A stretch of DNA of 64,000 nucleotides from Homalodisca vitripennis (Eukaryota; Arthropoda; Insecta; Hemiptera; Cicadellidae), in the NCBI RefSeq assembly GCF_021130785.1, contig NW_025777576.1, positions 25,838 through 89,837 of the forward strand. The letters run 5' to 3'. The notes beneath the pieces are model-generated. The model made no database searches. It saw only the letters and a list, made by a program, of their open reading frames with translations, and was not told the DNA's origin. Position numbers and translations under genes: made by a program. Of this stretch, positions 20,328 through 32,556 are shown in pieces (within the stretch, counting starts at the first letter, position 1; each line of letters opens with the position of its first letter).

Positions 20328-22562
20328 TTATATTGGGAAAGTTTTTTTCCCGTTATTATCCAGCATGCCGATGTGCCAACCCAAAGTGCCTTGCGGATAG
20401 AGAAGTGGGTACTGGAAGGGCTCCATCAGAGGACTAAAGAGATCGATGGTAGAAGGTCTTCCAGCCCCCACTTTCCAGACGGTGAGCCTACGAGGCTCAG
20501 TGACTGCGTCATCACAACTAAGCACGGCGTGCACTTCAATACCTCTTTGCCTGTCACCAAGAACATTGCCATGAGTAGCTCGACTTGTCAACTGGAATTC
20601 CAGGTGTGCGTTGACCGAGGGCTCATTACTCAAACGCCGAAATTCACGAACATGTGGATTCAGTGAATACAAGTGATTGGTAATGGCGTCAGTTATGTCG
20701 GCATCAAGCGATCTACTCATGGCCACGTTCCTGCGTTCTTCGCCATCGTCGATATACAGGCGGCACCGGTTTACGAATTGGACGTCACCGCCCTTAGTAA
20801 CAAACCTTTGGCCCGGGGCGTCCAAGCTGTACACCTGGTGGTACATCCTCCCTTCGATTTTGAAAAATGAGAGGCCACTTGGGTGCCGGTATCCGCCAGA
20901 AATTTCGAGGGCACAGAAAGCAAAGAGATCATTGTAGGCACGCGCTCTGTCGAGGAAGCGGCGGTCAGAATAGAAAGGTGCATTTAGAGGGGGTAACTTT
21001 GTGACGTTGTAGACTCCCTCACCGCAACACCATTTCCTCCTATTCTCTTCTTCTTCGAACAGATGTGCTTGACAGTGAGGGCAGATGAAAACGTCATCAT
21101 CCCAGAGACTAGTTTTATTCAATCTGTAGCTGTTAACGTCATGTAGTAAAACGCCACTCCAATGTCCCATTGGTCCGTGGGCAACGATGAGTCGAGCAAG
21201 TGAAATTTTCAAGTGACGTAGTTCAGCTAGCTTAGGATTAGTATGACGAAAACCTTGAACTCTTTTGCGACGTGCGTCCGCGTTTTGTTTGTCGTAGCGA
21301 AAAACAGCTTCCCTGTGGACCTCAGGATGTTGTTGACTATAACGATGGACAGCATCCCTGTGGACCTCAGCATGCTGTTCATTGTAACGGCGAACAGCAT
21401 CTCTATTTACTTCAGGATGCTGTTGACTATAACGGCGGACAGCATCTCTGTTGATCTCAGGGTGCTGTTCACTATAACGGCGTACAGCATCTCTGTTGAC
21501 CTCAGGATGCTGTTCACTATAACGGCGTACAGCATCTCTGTTGACCTCAGGATACTGTTGGCTGTAACGACGGACAGCCTCCCTGTGGACTTCAGGATGT
21601 TGTTCAAGATATTTACGAAGTGCGTCACGACTTAGTTTGGGATTCCGCTGAACATATCTTCTATTCGCCTCCCTCATTTGCTCGTCTCTCGTGGTCTTAA
21701 GTAATTTGGGGCGCCCGCGACGTACTTTCTTAGGTCTACCGAAAGATTTAGGTTTTATTAAACTTTCTACAGGAGATACAGTTACTTTATGGCTCTCTTT
21801 TACATTGGGATATTCAAAATCGTGTCCTTTAGTGTCTTTCGACATTGTATCGCATGCTTTTGGTTTAATTTCGAATATAGGGGAAATGGTTTGGACTGGT
21901 TCACTGTCACTAAGGGCCGGCTGACCAAATTTTAGTCTACTTACAGTGAATTGTCTCACTGACCCATCCAAAGCAGCATTTGACAACAATAACGAGGCCA
22001 GTGCAGAATAGTTTTCGCACTGGAAGAGGCGGGCCAGGTTATTGTTGTCATCGGCCAAATCATAAACTCTGTCCTCGTTCACTGGATGAGGATCAAACAA
22101 GTACAGCTGTTCCTGGGATCGCCAAAAAGCAACTGTAACTGTTTGTCCAGTGAAGAGAAACCCAATGTTTTCAAAATCCTCGGCCATCAAACCCTCCAAA
22201 ACATTGGACAGAGATAAAATACAGTCGCCCATATCTCCCACTGCAGGAGGATACAGAGCGTCGTGCACAAAGGAATTTTCTGTAACGGATACGGACTGTT
22301 CATGGATGAGAAAATCGGTAGGAAGTTCATCAGCACACAAATACCGGTTTCCACCCATACGATTCTCATCCCGCAATGTTCTATAAATACGATCACCAGC
22401 GATGAGAATCGTATCGATGGCCGCAGTAGAAAATTCCAATCTAAGAGTTTTCCAGGCAAGGGCACAAGCAGAAATCGCAGTGCACTGCGAGTTTTTGCTC
22501 GTCGGAAACAACTGCTCGTTCCCTTGATGGAAAGAGCCCTTAGCAACGCAATAAAACGCCAT
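20328..22562 (-). CDS. Protease-like, 15-residue-repeat and Cys-rich N-terminal half of the Helitron protein, copy 2
   Basis: Frame of 744 codons. Residues 1-210: a small domain with Q26-C27 and D157-P-H159, reading as a papain-fold cysteine protease (closest in layout to peptidase C76 or OTU-like deubiquitinases); this assignment rests on motif spacing only. Residues ~274-288: basic 'GRPKKVRRGRPK', AT-hook-like. Residues ~301-435: nine 15-residue repeats of the form R-R-Y-S-x-Q-H-P-E-V-N-R-D-A-V, the outermost two degenerate. Residues ~494-513: C-x2-C ... C-C, the Cys-rich box usual before Helitron Rep. The frame ends at 'NNGKK' followed by four stray residues, because a T-run has seven T against six in copy 1. 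It probably forms one protein with the next frame. The start ATG precedes 'AFYCVAKG', conserved in both copies. Confidence 0.85.
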   Translation of the reverse strand: MAFYCVAKGSFHQGNEQLFPTSKNSQCTAISACALAWKTLRLEFSTAAIDTILIAGDRIYRTLRDENRMGGNRYLCADELPTDFLIHEQSVSVTENSFVHDALYPPAVGDMGDCILSLSNVLEGLMAEDFENIGFLFTGQTVTVAFWRSQEQLYLFDPHPVNEDRVYDLADDNNNLARLFQCENYSALASLLLSNAALDGSVRQFTVSRLKFGQPALSDSEPVQTISPIFEIKPKACDTMSKDTKGHDFEYPNVKESHKVTVSPVESLIKPKSFGRPKKVRRGRPKLLKTTRDEQMREANRRYVQRNPKLSRDALRKYLEQHPEVHREAVRRYSQQYPEVNRDAVRRYSEQHPEVNRDAVRRYSEQHPEINRDAVRRYSQQHPEVNRDAVRRYNEQHAEVHRDAVHRYSQQHPEVHREAVFRYDKQNADARRKRVQGFRHTNPKLAELRHLKISLARLIVAHGPMGHWSGVLLHDVNSYRLNKTSLWDDDVFICPHCQAHLFEEEENRRKWCCGEGVYNVTKLPPLNAPFYSDRRFLDRARAYNDLFAFCALEISGGYRHPSGLSFFKIEGRMYHQVYSLDAPGQRFVTKGGDVQFVNRCRLYIDDGEERRNVAMSRSLDADITDAITNHLYSLNPHVREFRRLSNEPSVNAHLEFQLTSRATHGNVLGDRQRGIEVHAVLSCDDAVTEPRRLTVWKVGAGRPSTIDLFSPLMEPFQYPLLYPQGTLGWHIGMLDNNGKKTFPI

Positions 22563-22640
22563 AGTACCGTGAACAAATGAATAATCACAAGACTTATAAG
22601 AAAAAACTAACTTGGAAGACTAATGAAGTAGTGTTCCAAC

Positions 22641-24055
22641 AGTTCACAGCTTCCACAATGGTTTGTATCCGGAAATTTCTCCGTCCCTATCTACGAATTA
22701 ACGGAAAGATCAGCCTCTGTTTCACACGGCCTAAGGTACTCTGTTACGTACCGTACAGAGCTAGCCGGACTCTGCATTTCAAGATTAGTAGTTAGGGATA
22801 GACTGAATTTTACAACGTGAACTGAACTGAACTTTTAACTTTGAAGACGGTTTGTCGCTTAACCGTTGAAGATATGATAAAAAGTGACTGGACATTTCTT
22901 GTAGGAAATATAATTTGTTTTCGGTGTTCTGCCCTCAGAATTTTGATATAACCTCTAGTTCGGCCGCTATTTATTATTTACTAGAAGTCTGCACAGTAAA
23001 AACAGCAATCCGTCCCTATCTACTAATTTCATATTATTCTCATTTTCAGGTTAACCGTTAAAGATACGGGATACGTGATAAGGACCTTTTTTGTAGATCT
23101 CCTCATTTTGTAACACACACTGGAAATACATTTGAGCTCATTCTGATGGTTCGGTCGCAATCGGATCAGGAGTAAAATATTGTTGAAAAATCGAATAAAA
23201 ATTTTTGTTCAAGCGCGTTTTGCAGCCAAAACAATGGAGAGAGAGCGAAAAGTCACTGGACCTTTTTTGTAGACCTCATTGTTTCGTATTAAATTGCGAT
23301 TTTTTTATCTACCCTAACTATAAACGTTCCGCTGACACAGAGCCCAGAAACTAAATTCTGAAGTAAAACTTAAAACATCAAAACTTTAAAACGCGTGTTG
23401 CGGCCAAACCATTGCGGATAGGGCAATATGTTAATTGACCTTTTATGTAGATCTCGTGATTTCCTAAATTCCACAGAAAATTTGTTTTGAGCTACGACCA
23501 ACCGTTTAGCCGCCATCGAGCCTAAAAGGTAAATTTTTGGGCGAAAATTTCGAAAAAATTTCACTTAATCGCGTTTTGCAGCCAAACCGATGGAGATAGA
23601 GTGGAAAGTCACCAGACCTTTTTTGTAGAGCACTTCATTCCCCACTAACGACTTTCCCTCAGATTGAAGCTAGCTCCAACGGTTCGCCCGCTATCGGGCC
23701 TCAAAGGAAAGCCTGCAAAGGCAAAACCGGGGTCCGTTCGGGAATTCTTTTGAGGGGATCAAAATAAAAAAAATCGGGTTTTCAGACTTTTCCCGCAGGT
23801 TTGAAGATACGAGCGACGTGCGTGCAAAATTTCACGTTTCCATCACTTCTCGAACGGACTCTGCATTTCAAATATAGTAGATAGAATAAACTCAGTTTTA
23901 CGACGTGAACCAAACTTTTAACTTTGAGGCGTTTTGTCTCTTAACCGTTGAAGATATGATAAAAAGTGACTGGACATTTTATGTAGGAAATATGATTTAT
24001 TTGTTTTGGGTGTTCTGACCTCAGATTTTTGATATGCCCTCTAGTTTTGCCGCAA
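22641..24055 (+). repeat. Satellite block 5
   Basis: Diverged monomers after Helitron copy 2. A larger repeat is also visible: 'ggactctgcatttcaa' with about 150 bp of following sequence occurs near 22,767 and again near 23,860, about 1.09 kb apart. The block runs without a break into the duplicated segment at 24,056. Confidence 0.75.
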
Positions 24056-25945
24056 TTTATTACTAACTGAAGGTGTGTACGGTGAAATCACGTATTCTGT
24101 CCCTAACTACTATCTTCATAAAATTTCCATTTTCGGGTAAACCGTTAAAGATACATGAAACATACACATGATCTTATTTGTAGATCTCCCCATTTTCTAA
24201 CTGAAACTGAAATTAAAGTTCAGCTACCGCCACTCACTCAGCCACTTTCGAGCTCAAATCGTTGTTTGCAACGCGAAGGTCACGGTAATATCATCTACGC
24301 GAGCGTTTTCTCGCCTAACAATAAGAGATAGAACAAAACGTCACTGAACATTTTTTGTAGTTTACTTCATTTACTAACTTTGGATTAACGTTTGGAGCTA
24401 CGTTGAAAAAGCGACTAGGCCATTATCAGGACCGCAAATAAACTTTTCATGTGAAAATTACAACATTTTTACATTTGAACGCGTTTTACGGTTAAACCAA
24501 TATAGATAGGGCCAAAAGACACTCAAACTTTTTTGTAGAGCACTTTATTTCCTAAATCGCATATTGTTATTGTTTTGAGCAACGTCCTACAGTTTGGCCG
24601 CTATCGAGCCCGGAATCTATTTTTTACGTTAAAATTACACTAACTTTGCTTTAAAACGCGTTTTTTCAGCTAACCCAATAGATATAGGACCATAAGTTAC
24701 TGAAATCTTTTTGTAGATCACGCTAATTCCTAAATTGTCTTACAAATATATTATGAGCTACGACAAATGGTTTTGCATCTATCGGGCTTGGAAACTAAGC
24801 TAGGGGCAACGGTTCGGCCACTATCGAGCACGAAAAGTTAGTTTTTAAGTGAAATTTTCAATATAATCACGTTTTACGGCTAAATCATGGAAGATAGATT
24901 AAAAGGTCACTGGGCCTTTTGTGTAGATCGCATTATTTTGTATTAAAATCAAATTTTTCACCTGGGCTAGACCTAAGATTTTGTCTGAAATAGAGACCAG
25001 AAAACAAAATCTCACGTAAAACTCAAAAAATCAAAACTTTAAAACGCGTTATGCGGCCAAACCGTTGAGGATAGGGCAAAATGTTACTGAACTTTTTCTT
25101 TAGATCACGTGATTTCCTAAATCTCAGTCAAAATTTGTTTTGAGCTACGACCAACCGTTTAGCCGCTATCAAGGCCGGAATGTAAATGTGTAGGCGAAAA
25201 TTTCCAAATATTTTCACTTAATCGCGTTTTGCGGTCAAACTAATGGAGATATAGTAAAAAGTCACTGGACCTTTTTTGTAGATCATATTATTTCCTAAAT
25301 CGAACCTTTGTTTTATCTTGACCTCCGACCAATTGTTTCTCCGCTATCGACCTCAAAAACAAACTTTTCACGTAAATATTACAAAAAAATTGCACATAAT
25401 CACGTTTTTCGGCCAAACCAATAGAGATAGGGCAAAAAGTCACTGGACCTTTTCTGTAGATCGCGCAATTTGCTAATTTGATGGGTCAATCAGATTTGAG
25501 CTACGACCAACGGTTCGGCCGCTATCGGGCTCGAAACTTTATTTTAAGCGAAAAAATCTCAGGAATGTCAAATGTTCGAGCGTTTTGTCGCTTAACCATG
25601 GAAGATAGAGCAAAAAGTCACTGGACCTTTTTTGTAGTTCATTTCATTCCTGATTATGAATTTTCCGTCAGATCCGAGCTAGCTCCAACGGTTCGCCCGC
25701 TATCGGGCTTACAAAAAAGGCCTGCAGGGGTGAAAAATGCGTGAATTTTCTCGAATTTTTTTGAGGGCTTTAAAAGTAAAAAAGTCCGGTTTTCAGACTT
25801 TTCCTCCGGATCATATTGTGAAAGGTACCTGCGTGCCAAATTTGAAGTTTCCAGCACTTCTAGAAGTATGTTAGAATTTGTATCTATATATCAGTGAGTG
25901 AGTGAGTGAGTCAGTCAGTTTCACATGCGGCTGTATATATATAGG
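24056..25945 (+). repeat. Satellite block 6 (near-identical copy of 1-1890)
   Basis: Matches window positions 1-1890 at a constant offset of 24,055 with only a handful of differences: for example, ctac/cgac near 356, a/t near 635, one T gained near 24,661 and one lost near 25,404. It includes the same monomers and tail. Confidence 0.95.
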
Positions 25946-25986
25946 ACTCGCCTTCGGCTCGCTGGGGGCTACGCCCCCAGGCCCCC
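25946..25986 (-). repeat. J element, copy 5
   Basis: Perfect 41-bp copy, hairpin at 25,963-25,979. It marks the right edge of the near-identical duplication: the two copies continue alike for two more bases, then diverge completely. Confidence 0.7.
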
Positions 25987-26930
25987 ATTTGGGTGTTGGC
26001 TAAATTCGGGGATAAGCGTAGTTCGGTGATTGGTTAAATTCAGACGTGAAGTTTCCAAATTTTATGTATCCGTTCTCGAGAATCTTACGGGTCGTAATGC
26101 TTCGCAAACGCTCAGCCAAAAGATGTGTGGTGTATAATATTAATCAATTGATGTGGTAGAAGAGTTAAGTTATGTGTTCGTGAAATTTGGAGACAAGAAG
26201 AATTTGGTTTTAACCAAAGTCAGAGGACGTATGTATACCATAGTTTAATTTTCCGGATTTACCCAAACTTTTGACTTTGAGGGCGTTTTGCGGCTTAACC
26301 GTTAGAGATACGACAAAAAGTGACTGAACCTTTCTTGTCGGAAATTTAATTTTGTCTTTTGATTGTGCCCTCAGATTTGATCTACGACCTATGGTTTAGT
26401 CGGTACAACGCTTGGAATAAATGTCTGCACTGGTGGGGAAAAGAGCGATTTGGTGATTGGTAAAATTCGGACATGAGGTCATGCCAGGAAATTCCCTGGG
26501 GGGGGTTTAATGTTACCGGGGGGGTTAACATTTCAGGAGGTTTAATGTACTCAGGAGCTTATCTGGTCATACCAGGAAATCCCGGGGGGGGGGTAATGTT
26601 ACCGGGGGTTAAGACACCAGGGGGTTTAATTTACTCAGGAGGTTATCTGGTCATACTGGGAAATTCCAGAGGGGGGGTTTATTGTTACTGGGTGTTAACA
26701 CACATGTGGTTCTCTTTTAGAGGTTGTTGTGTGTGTTAAAATAAATACATTCTCTATGTCACTATCTACTATTGGCGTTTAGCTAACGCTCAGCCAATTC
26801 CCTGGGGGGGGGGGTTGTAATCACTCGGTAACGTAGTAATAATTGTTAAATCCGGAACCAGAATGAATTGAACAAATCATAGTAGCAAAAAATCTAAAAC
26901 AACCAAAATGTGCATTTTGTAAAAAAAACA
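25987..26930 (+). repeat. Mixed block: J-adjacent sequence, satellite remnant, G-tract repeats
   Basis: It starts with 'tttgggtgttggctaaattcgg', like the sequence after J copy 4, followed by a non-repetitive stretch to about 26,230. A satellite remnant lies at 26,260-26,430, then G-tract repeats with runs of 7-9 G to about 26,810. The end resembles 2,745-3,000. Confidence 0.65.
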
Positions 26931-27846
26931 CGATAAATATTTTACCATTGAAAGCGATTTACAGGCTTACTAAAGGATATAAGACAAAAGGCTACTGGAC
27001 CTTTTTTATAGATCTCATAGTTTTCTAGTTACTGAATGATAAAGATTTAAACTCCAATCAACGGATCGGCTGATACCGACTCCAGAAACAAGATTTATAC
27101 GTATCAATCACAAAATAATTGCATTTAAACGCGTTTTGCGGTCGAACCATTGTAGATAGGTCAAAAAGTCACTGGACCTCTTTTGTAGATCACTTCATTT
27201 GCTAAATTAAACCTTTGTTTTATTTTGACTTCCGACCAACGGTTTTGCCGCTATCGACACCAAAAACAAAATGTTCACGTGAAAATTACATAAATTTTGC
27301 ACATAATCACGTATTGCGGTCATACCGATAGAGATAGGGCAAAAAGTCACTGGACCTTTTCTGTAGATCACGTAATTTGCTAATTTAATTGGTCAATCAG
27401 ATTTGAGCTACGACCTACCGTTCGGGCGCCGCTATCGGGCTCGAAACATTATTTTTATCGAAAAAATCTCTGGAATTTCAAATGTTCGAGCGTTTTGTCG
27501 CTTAACCATGGAAGATAGAGCAAAAAGTCACTGGACCTTTTTTGTACTTCACTTCATTCCTGACGATGAATTTTTCGTCAGATCCGAGCTAGCTCAAACG
27601 GTTCGCCCGCTATCGGGCTTACAAGAAAGGCTTGCAAGGGTAAAGAATGCGCGATTTTTCGGGAATTTTTTGAGGGGTTTAAATGTTAAAATTCCCGGTT
27701 TTCAGACTTTTCCTGTTGGTTATACGGCAAAAGGTACCTGCGTGCCAAATTTCAAGTTTCCAGCACTTCTAGAACTATGTTAGAATTTGTATCTATATAT
27801 CAGTCAGTGAGTCAGTTACACATGCGGCTGTATAGTATATTAGACT
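26931..27846 (+). repeat. Satellite block 7
   Basis: About five monomers and the standard tail. It corresponds to block 2 (3,000-3,976) but lacks most of that block's extra homopolymer bases. Confidence 0.8.
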
Positions 27847-27887
27847 ACTCGCCTTCGGCTCGCTGGGGGCTACGCCCCCAGGCCCCC
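27847..27887 (-). repeat. J element, copy 6
   Basis: Perfect 41-bp copy, hairpin at 27,864-27,880. On its left there is an extra 'act', so CTAA lies three bases further out on the minus strand. The sequence to its right ('tgatgtacgcttgcaaattc') matches the one right of J copy 1. Confidence 0.7.
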
Positions 27888-28760
27888 ATGATGTACGCTT
27901 GCAAATTCGGGGATAAGGGGGATTTTGTGATTGGTAAAATTTGGACATGAGGTCATGCCAGGAAATTCCCTGGGGGGATTTCATGTTACCAGGGGTTAAG
28001 ACATCAGGGGGTTTAAACTACTCAGGAGGTTATCTGGTCATACCAGGCAATTCCCGCGGGGGGTTTAAGAGATTTGGTGATTGGTAAATATGATGTACGC
28101 TTGCAAATTCGGGGTTAGGAGCGATTTGGTGTTTGGTAAAATTCGGACATGAGGTTATGCCAGAAAATTCCCTGGGGGGTTTATGTTAACAGAGGTTAAG
28201 AAATCAGGGGGGTTAATTTACTCAAAATTGTATCTGGTTATACCAGGAAATTCCCGGAGGGGGGTTAAGAGATTTGGTGATTGGTAAAATTCGGACATGA
28301 GGTCAAGTCAGGAAATTCTAAGGGGGGGGGGTTAACGTTACCGGGGGTTAAGGCATCAGGGGGTTTAATTTACTCAGGAGATTATCTGGTCAGACCAGAA
28401 AATTACGGGGGGGTTAATGTTACCGGGGCTTAATGATACACGTGGGCCTCTTTTAGAGTGTGTTGTGTCTGTGAACATAATTATAATTCACTCTGTCCTT
28501 ATCTTCTTTTGACGCTTCACTGACGCTCAGCCATTTCACGATGTGGGCTAGAAGATGTATACTAGTCATTCGTTTATATAGTAATACAAACTCAATCAGG
28601 AACCGGGATGAATTGCACACATTCTTGGTCTTTATTAGATTATTAAGTTGATCAGGGGGTTTCATTTACTCAGGAGTAATTCCCGGGAGGGGGGTTAGTG
28701 CTATTGGGGTTTATCAGAATACGTGGTTTTTTCCTGGGAAAAAATAGTCTAGTTATCAGA
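27888..28760 (+). repeat. G-tract-rich block 3
   Basis: Repeats of about 90-130 bp with 'gacatgaggtcatgccagg', G-runs of 4-10 and 'gatttggtgattggtaaaattcgg'. The palindromic word CTGGTCATACCAG or a variant recurs. A transition segment containing 'cgcttcactgacgctcagcc' lies near 28,505. Confidence 0.65.
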
Positions 28761-30228
<1,468 letters not shown>

Positions 30229-30230
30229 TA

Positions 30231-31093
30231 GGGGATTCCCTACTGAAAATGACCAATTTTGACAAAAAAAATTTTAATTAACTTTTATATTTATTTTTAC
30301 TCTATAGCTTATAAGAAACCATTAAAACATAACATTTACTACAATATAAATTTTCATCGCTGTGAAAAAAAATATTTGAAGAGGAGCATGCACACCTACT
30401 TTTGGTCTAGTCAGCCAGTGCCAGAACCAGACTCCAGCCATCCTTTTTTTAGTGATAATATAGCAAATATAGCCTTTTCACTTTCTTGTTAGTGGTTAAT
30501 TAGGCCTACATATGTCTTCAATATATAAATATAAAATTCACCGACTACAAGTACCAGTATGGTAAGTTACTTTAATATATAGCTACTAATAGCTTGTGTA
30601 AACTTCAAACGCTGATTCCCACAGATTTAAAATTTTTATATTTTTCACACAAAAGTTCTTATAACTTTTTAAATATTAAAGCTAAAGCAGTGAAACCTTT
30701 ACTACATATTACTTATAATATTGTAAAACTGTTTTAATAAAAATAAATAAAAATACTACATATAAAAAATGTTTTTGTAAAGCCATAAATTTAAAACTAT
30801 TTGAGAAATAAACTTGAGCATGCACAAAAACTTAGTACTTGTCATGTTCTTAAAAATGAGCTAATAAACAATAATATTGGTTCATTAGTTACAAAGTTAT
30901 AAGACATTCAAAATCCCATGTATTTTTATAAAAAACTAATCAAATATTCCAAACAGGAAGTAAATATATATATATATATATTTAATATAACATTGGCAAT
31001 CATTATTCTAGGACCAAAAGAACCCGAATATATACATATTATAATCATTTAACATGTGTTAAAGAAAATCACTAGTTTCAGTAGGGAATCCCC
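30231..31093. mobile_element. 863-bp element with 18-bp terminal inverted repeats and TA flanks
   Basis: The left end reads ggggattccctactgaaa (30,231-30,248) and the right end is its exact inverse (31,076-31,093), each flanked by TA. TA target duplications are the hallmark of the Tc1/mariner superfamily. The ends are themselves near-palindromic (GTAGGG-gatt-CCCTAC). The interior is AT-rich with no transposase frame, so it is a non-autonomous (MITE-like) copy. Confidence 0.7.
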
Positions 31094-32226
31094 TATAGAT
31101 CATTATAGACAAAAATGAAAAAAACGTTTAAGGCACATTTTAAATAAGAACCAAAATCTAAATAAACATGTTTAATTGACCTCGATTTTTCCTTTACTAA
31201 TTTCTTATAAACATTTCGACACATTTTGCAAGAAATACGATGGAAACTTTGTAAATTGAATCTTAATAACCTATATCGACTTCTGTGATAAATTGAACTT
31301 TTGTCATTTCCTTTGGTTGCACCTCTATATGTCGAATTGTTTTATCGTAAGTAGCCTCAATTTATCAAATCTTTGTCCTTAATTTTGACTACTATATAAC
31401 TACTAACCTATATATCGAGGTTTTGGATTATTACCGCAGATAATTGGACAACAGTACCGTATTTGAAATTCTTGAAAAACCTTAAAATTCCCAACACCGA
31501 CACTTAGTTTTTTTTTGTCACTAGTGTTAAACCACCTCTCTATCCTTAGTTTTATTTGTACGTTACCGTGATTCAAGCGAATTTAAGTTGTGAATATAAT
31601 ATCAGTAAATTATTTTCATTGAACAATAAGATGTGACACTATTCTATGCGAAATTGCGATGGCAAAACGGAAAAAACTTTAAGTTATCAAGATAAACTTA
31701 AACTTATAGAAACGTTAAACGCCAGTAATAACAAAAAAGTGACACTGTAAAGGTTTTTTGTGTAGTAGCCCATAATGTCATGAAAACCGTCATACATTAT
31801 TCTTAAAAATTTTTTATTATTTGGTAATATATCGAAGTATACCAATTTTACCTTGACACAGTATAATAGATAACAGAACAACATTAGTCACCTGTATGCA
31901 CAACGTTAAAGTATGCACAAAACAACCTTATTGTAACGAATATATCAAAGTATTGTCTTTACACTTGGGTTTCCATATATAGAGATTCCACTAAGTAAAA
32001 AATATATAATTCCAATGCTCCATTAATGAAATTTCCCCCCGCAATGAAAGGTCAACGTTTCTGCATTTTAGATTTTAACTAAACATTTGTTACCAAAACA
32101 CATGGATATCCATATTTCATTAGAAAACCAATGATATTTTAAATAAAACAATAGAAATATTTATTAAAACGGGCAGTAGGTCTTCAGTAAGAAGTTACTT
32201 CTCGTCTAAAATATCTACTTGTATTT
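31094..32226. other. AT-rich non-coding segment
   Basis: Only short chance frames. Nothing recognisable on either strand. Confidence 0.6.
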
Positions 32227-32556
32227 TTTGGTTTTAGATTTTCAAAACGATATTTAAATGTAATTAACAAACTAAATTCAACTCTAGTAAAATTTTAATT
32301 TCTCATATTGTTTACCAAATAAGTAAATAACCTCTTTTATTGTTCAATGGTACGATGAAAAAGTTTTTTATAGAACATATTTGTTTTGTCCTTTGGTTTT
32401 AGATTTTCAAAACGATATTTAAATGTAATTAACAAACTAAATTCAACTCTAGTAAAATTTTAATTTCTCACATTGTTTACCAAATAAGTAAATAACCTCT
32501 TTTATTGTTCAATGGTACGATGAAAAAGTTTTTTATAGAACATATTTGTTTTGTCC
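32227..32556. repeat. 165-bp tandem duplication (two copies)
   Basis: 'ttggttttagattttcaaaa' starts both copies, 165 bp apart. I see one substitution between them (ctcatattg against ctcacattg). A recent local duplication in AT-rich DNA. Confidence 0.9.

Larger units (their letters stand above)
15748..22640 (-). mobile_element. Helitron copy 2 (most complete)
   Basis: Same layout as copy 1 and, by eye, about 97% identical in the Rep/helicase region. Two long frames (22562-20328 and 20311-16988) cover the whole protein with one apparent frameshift in a T-run at 20,342-20,348. Downstream are the six 52-bp hairpin repeats, three 182/217-bp boxes and J. The right limit is soft, as similarity to copy 1 ends near 22,635 and satellite-like DNA follows. 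Region 15,789-16,150 is non-coding and shared with copy 1. Confidence 0.85.
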
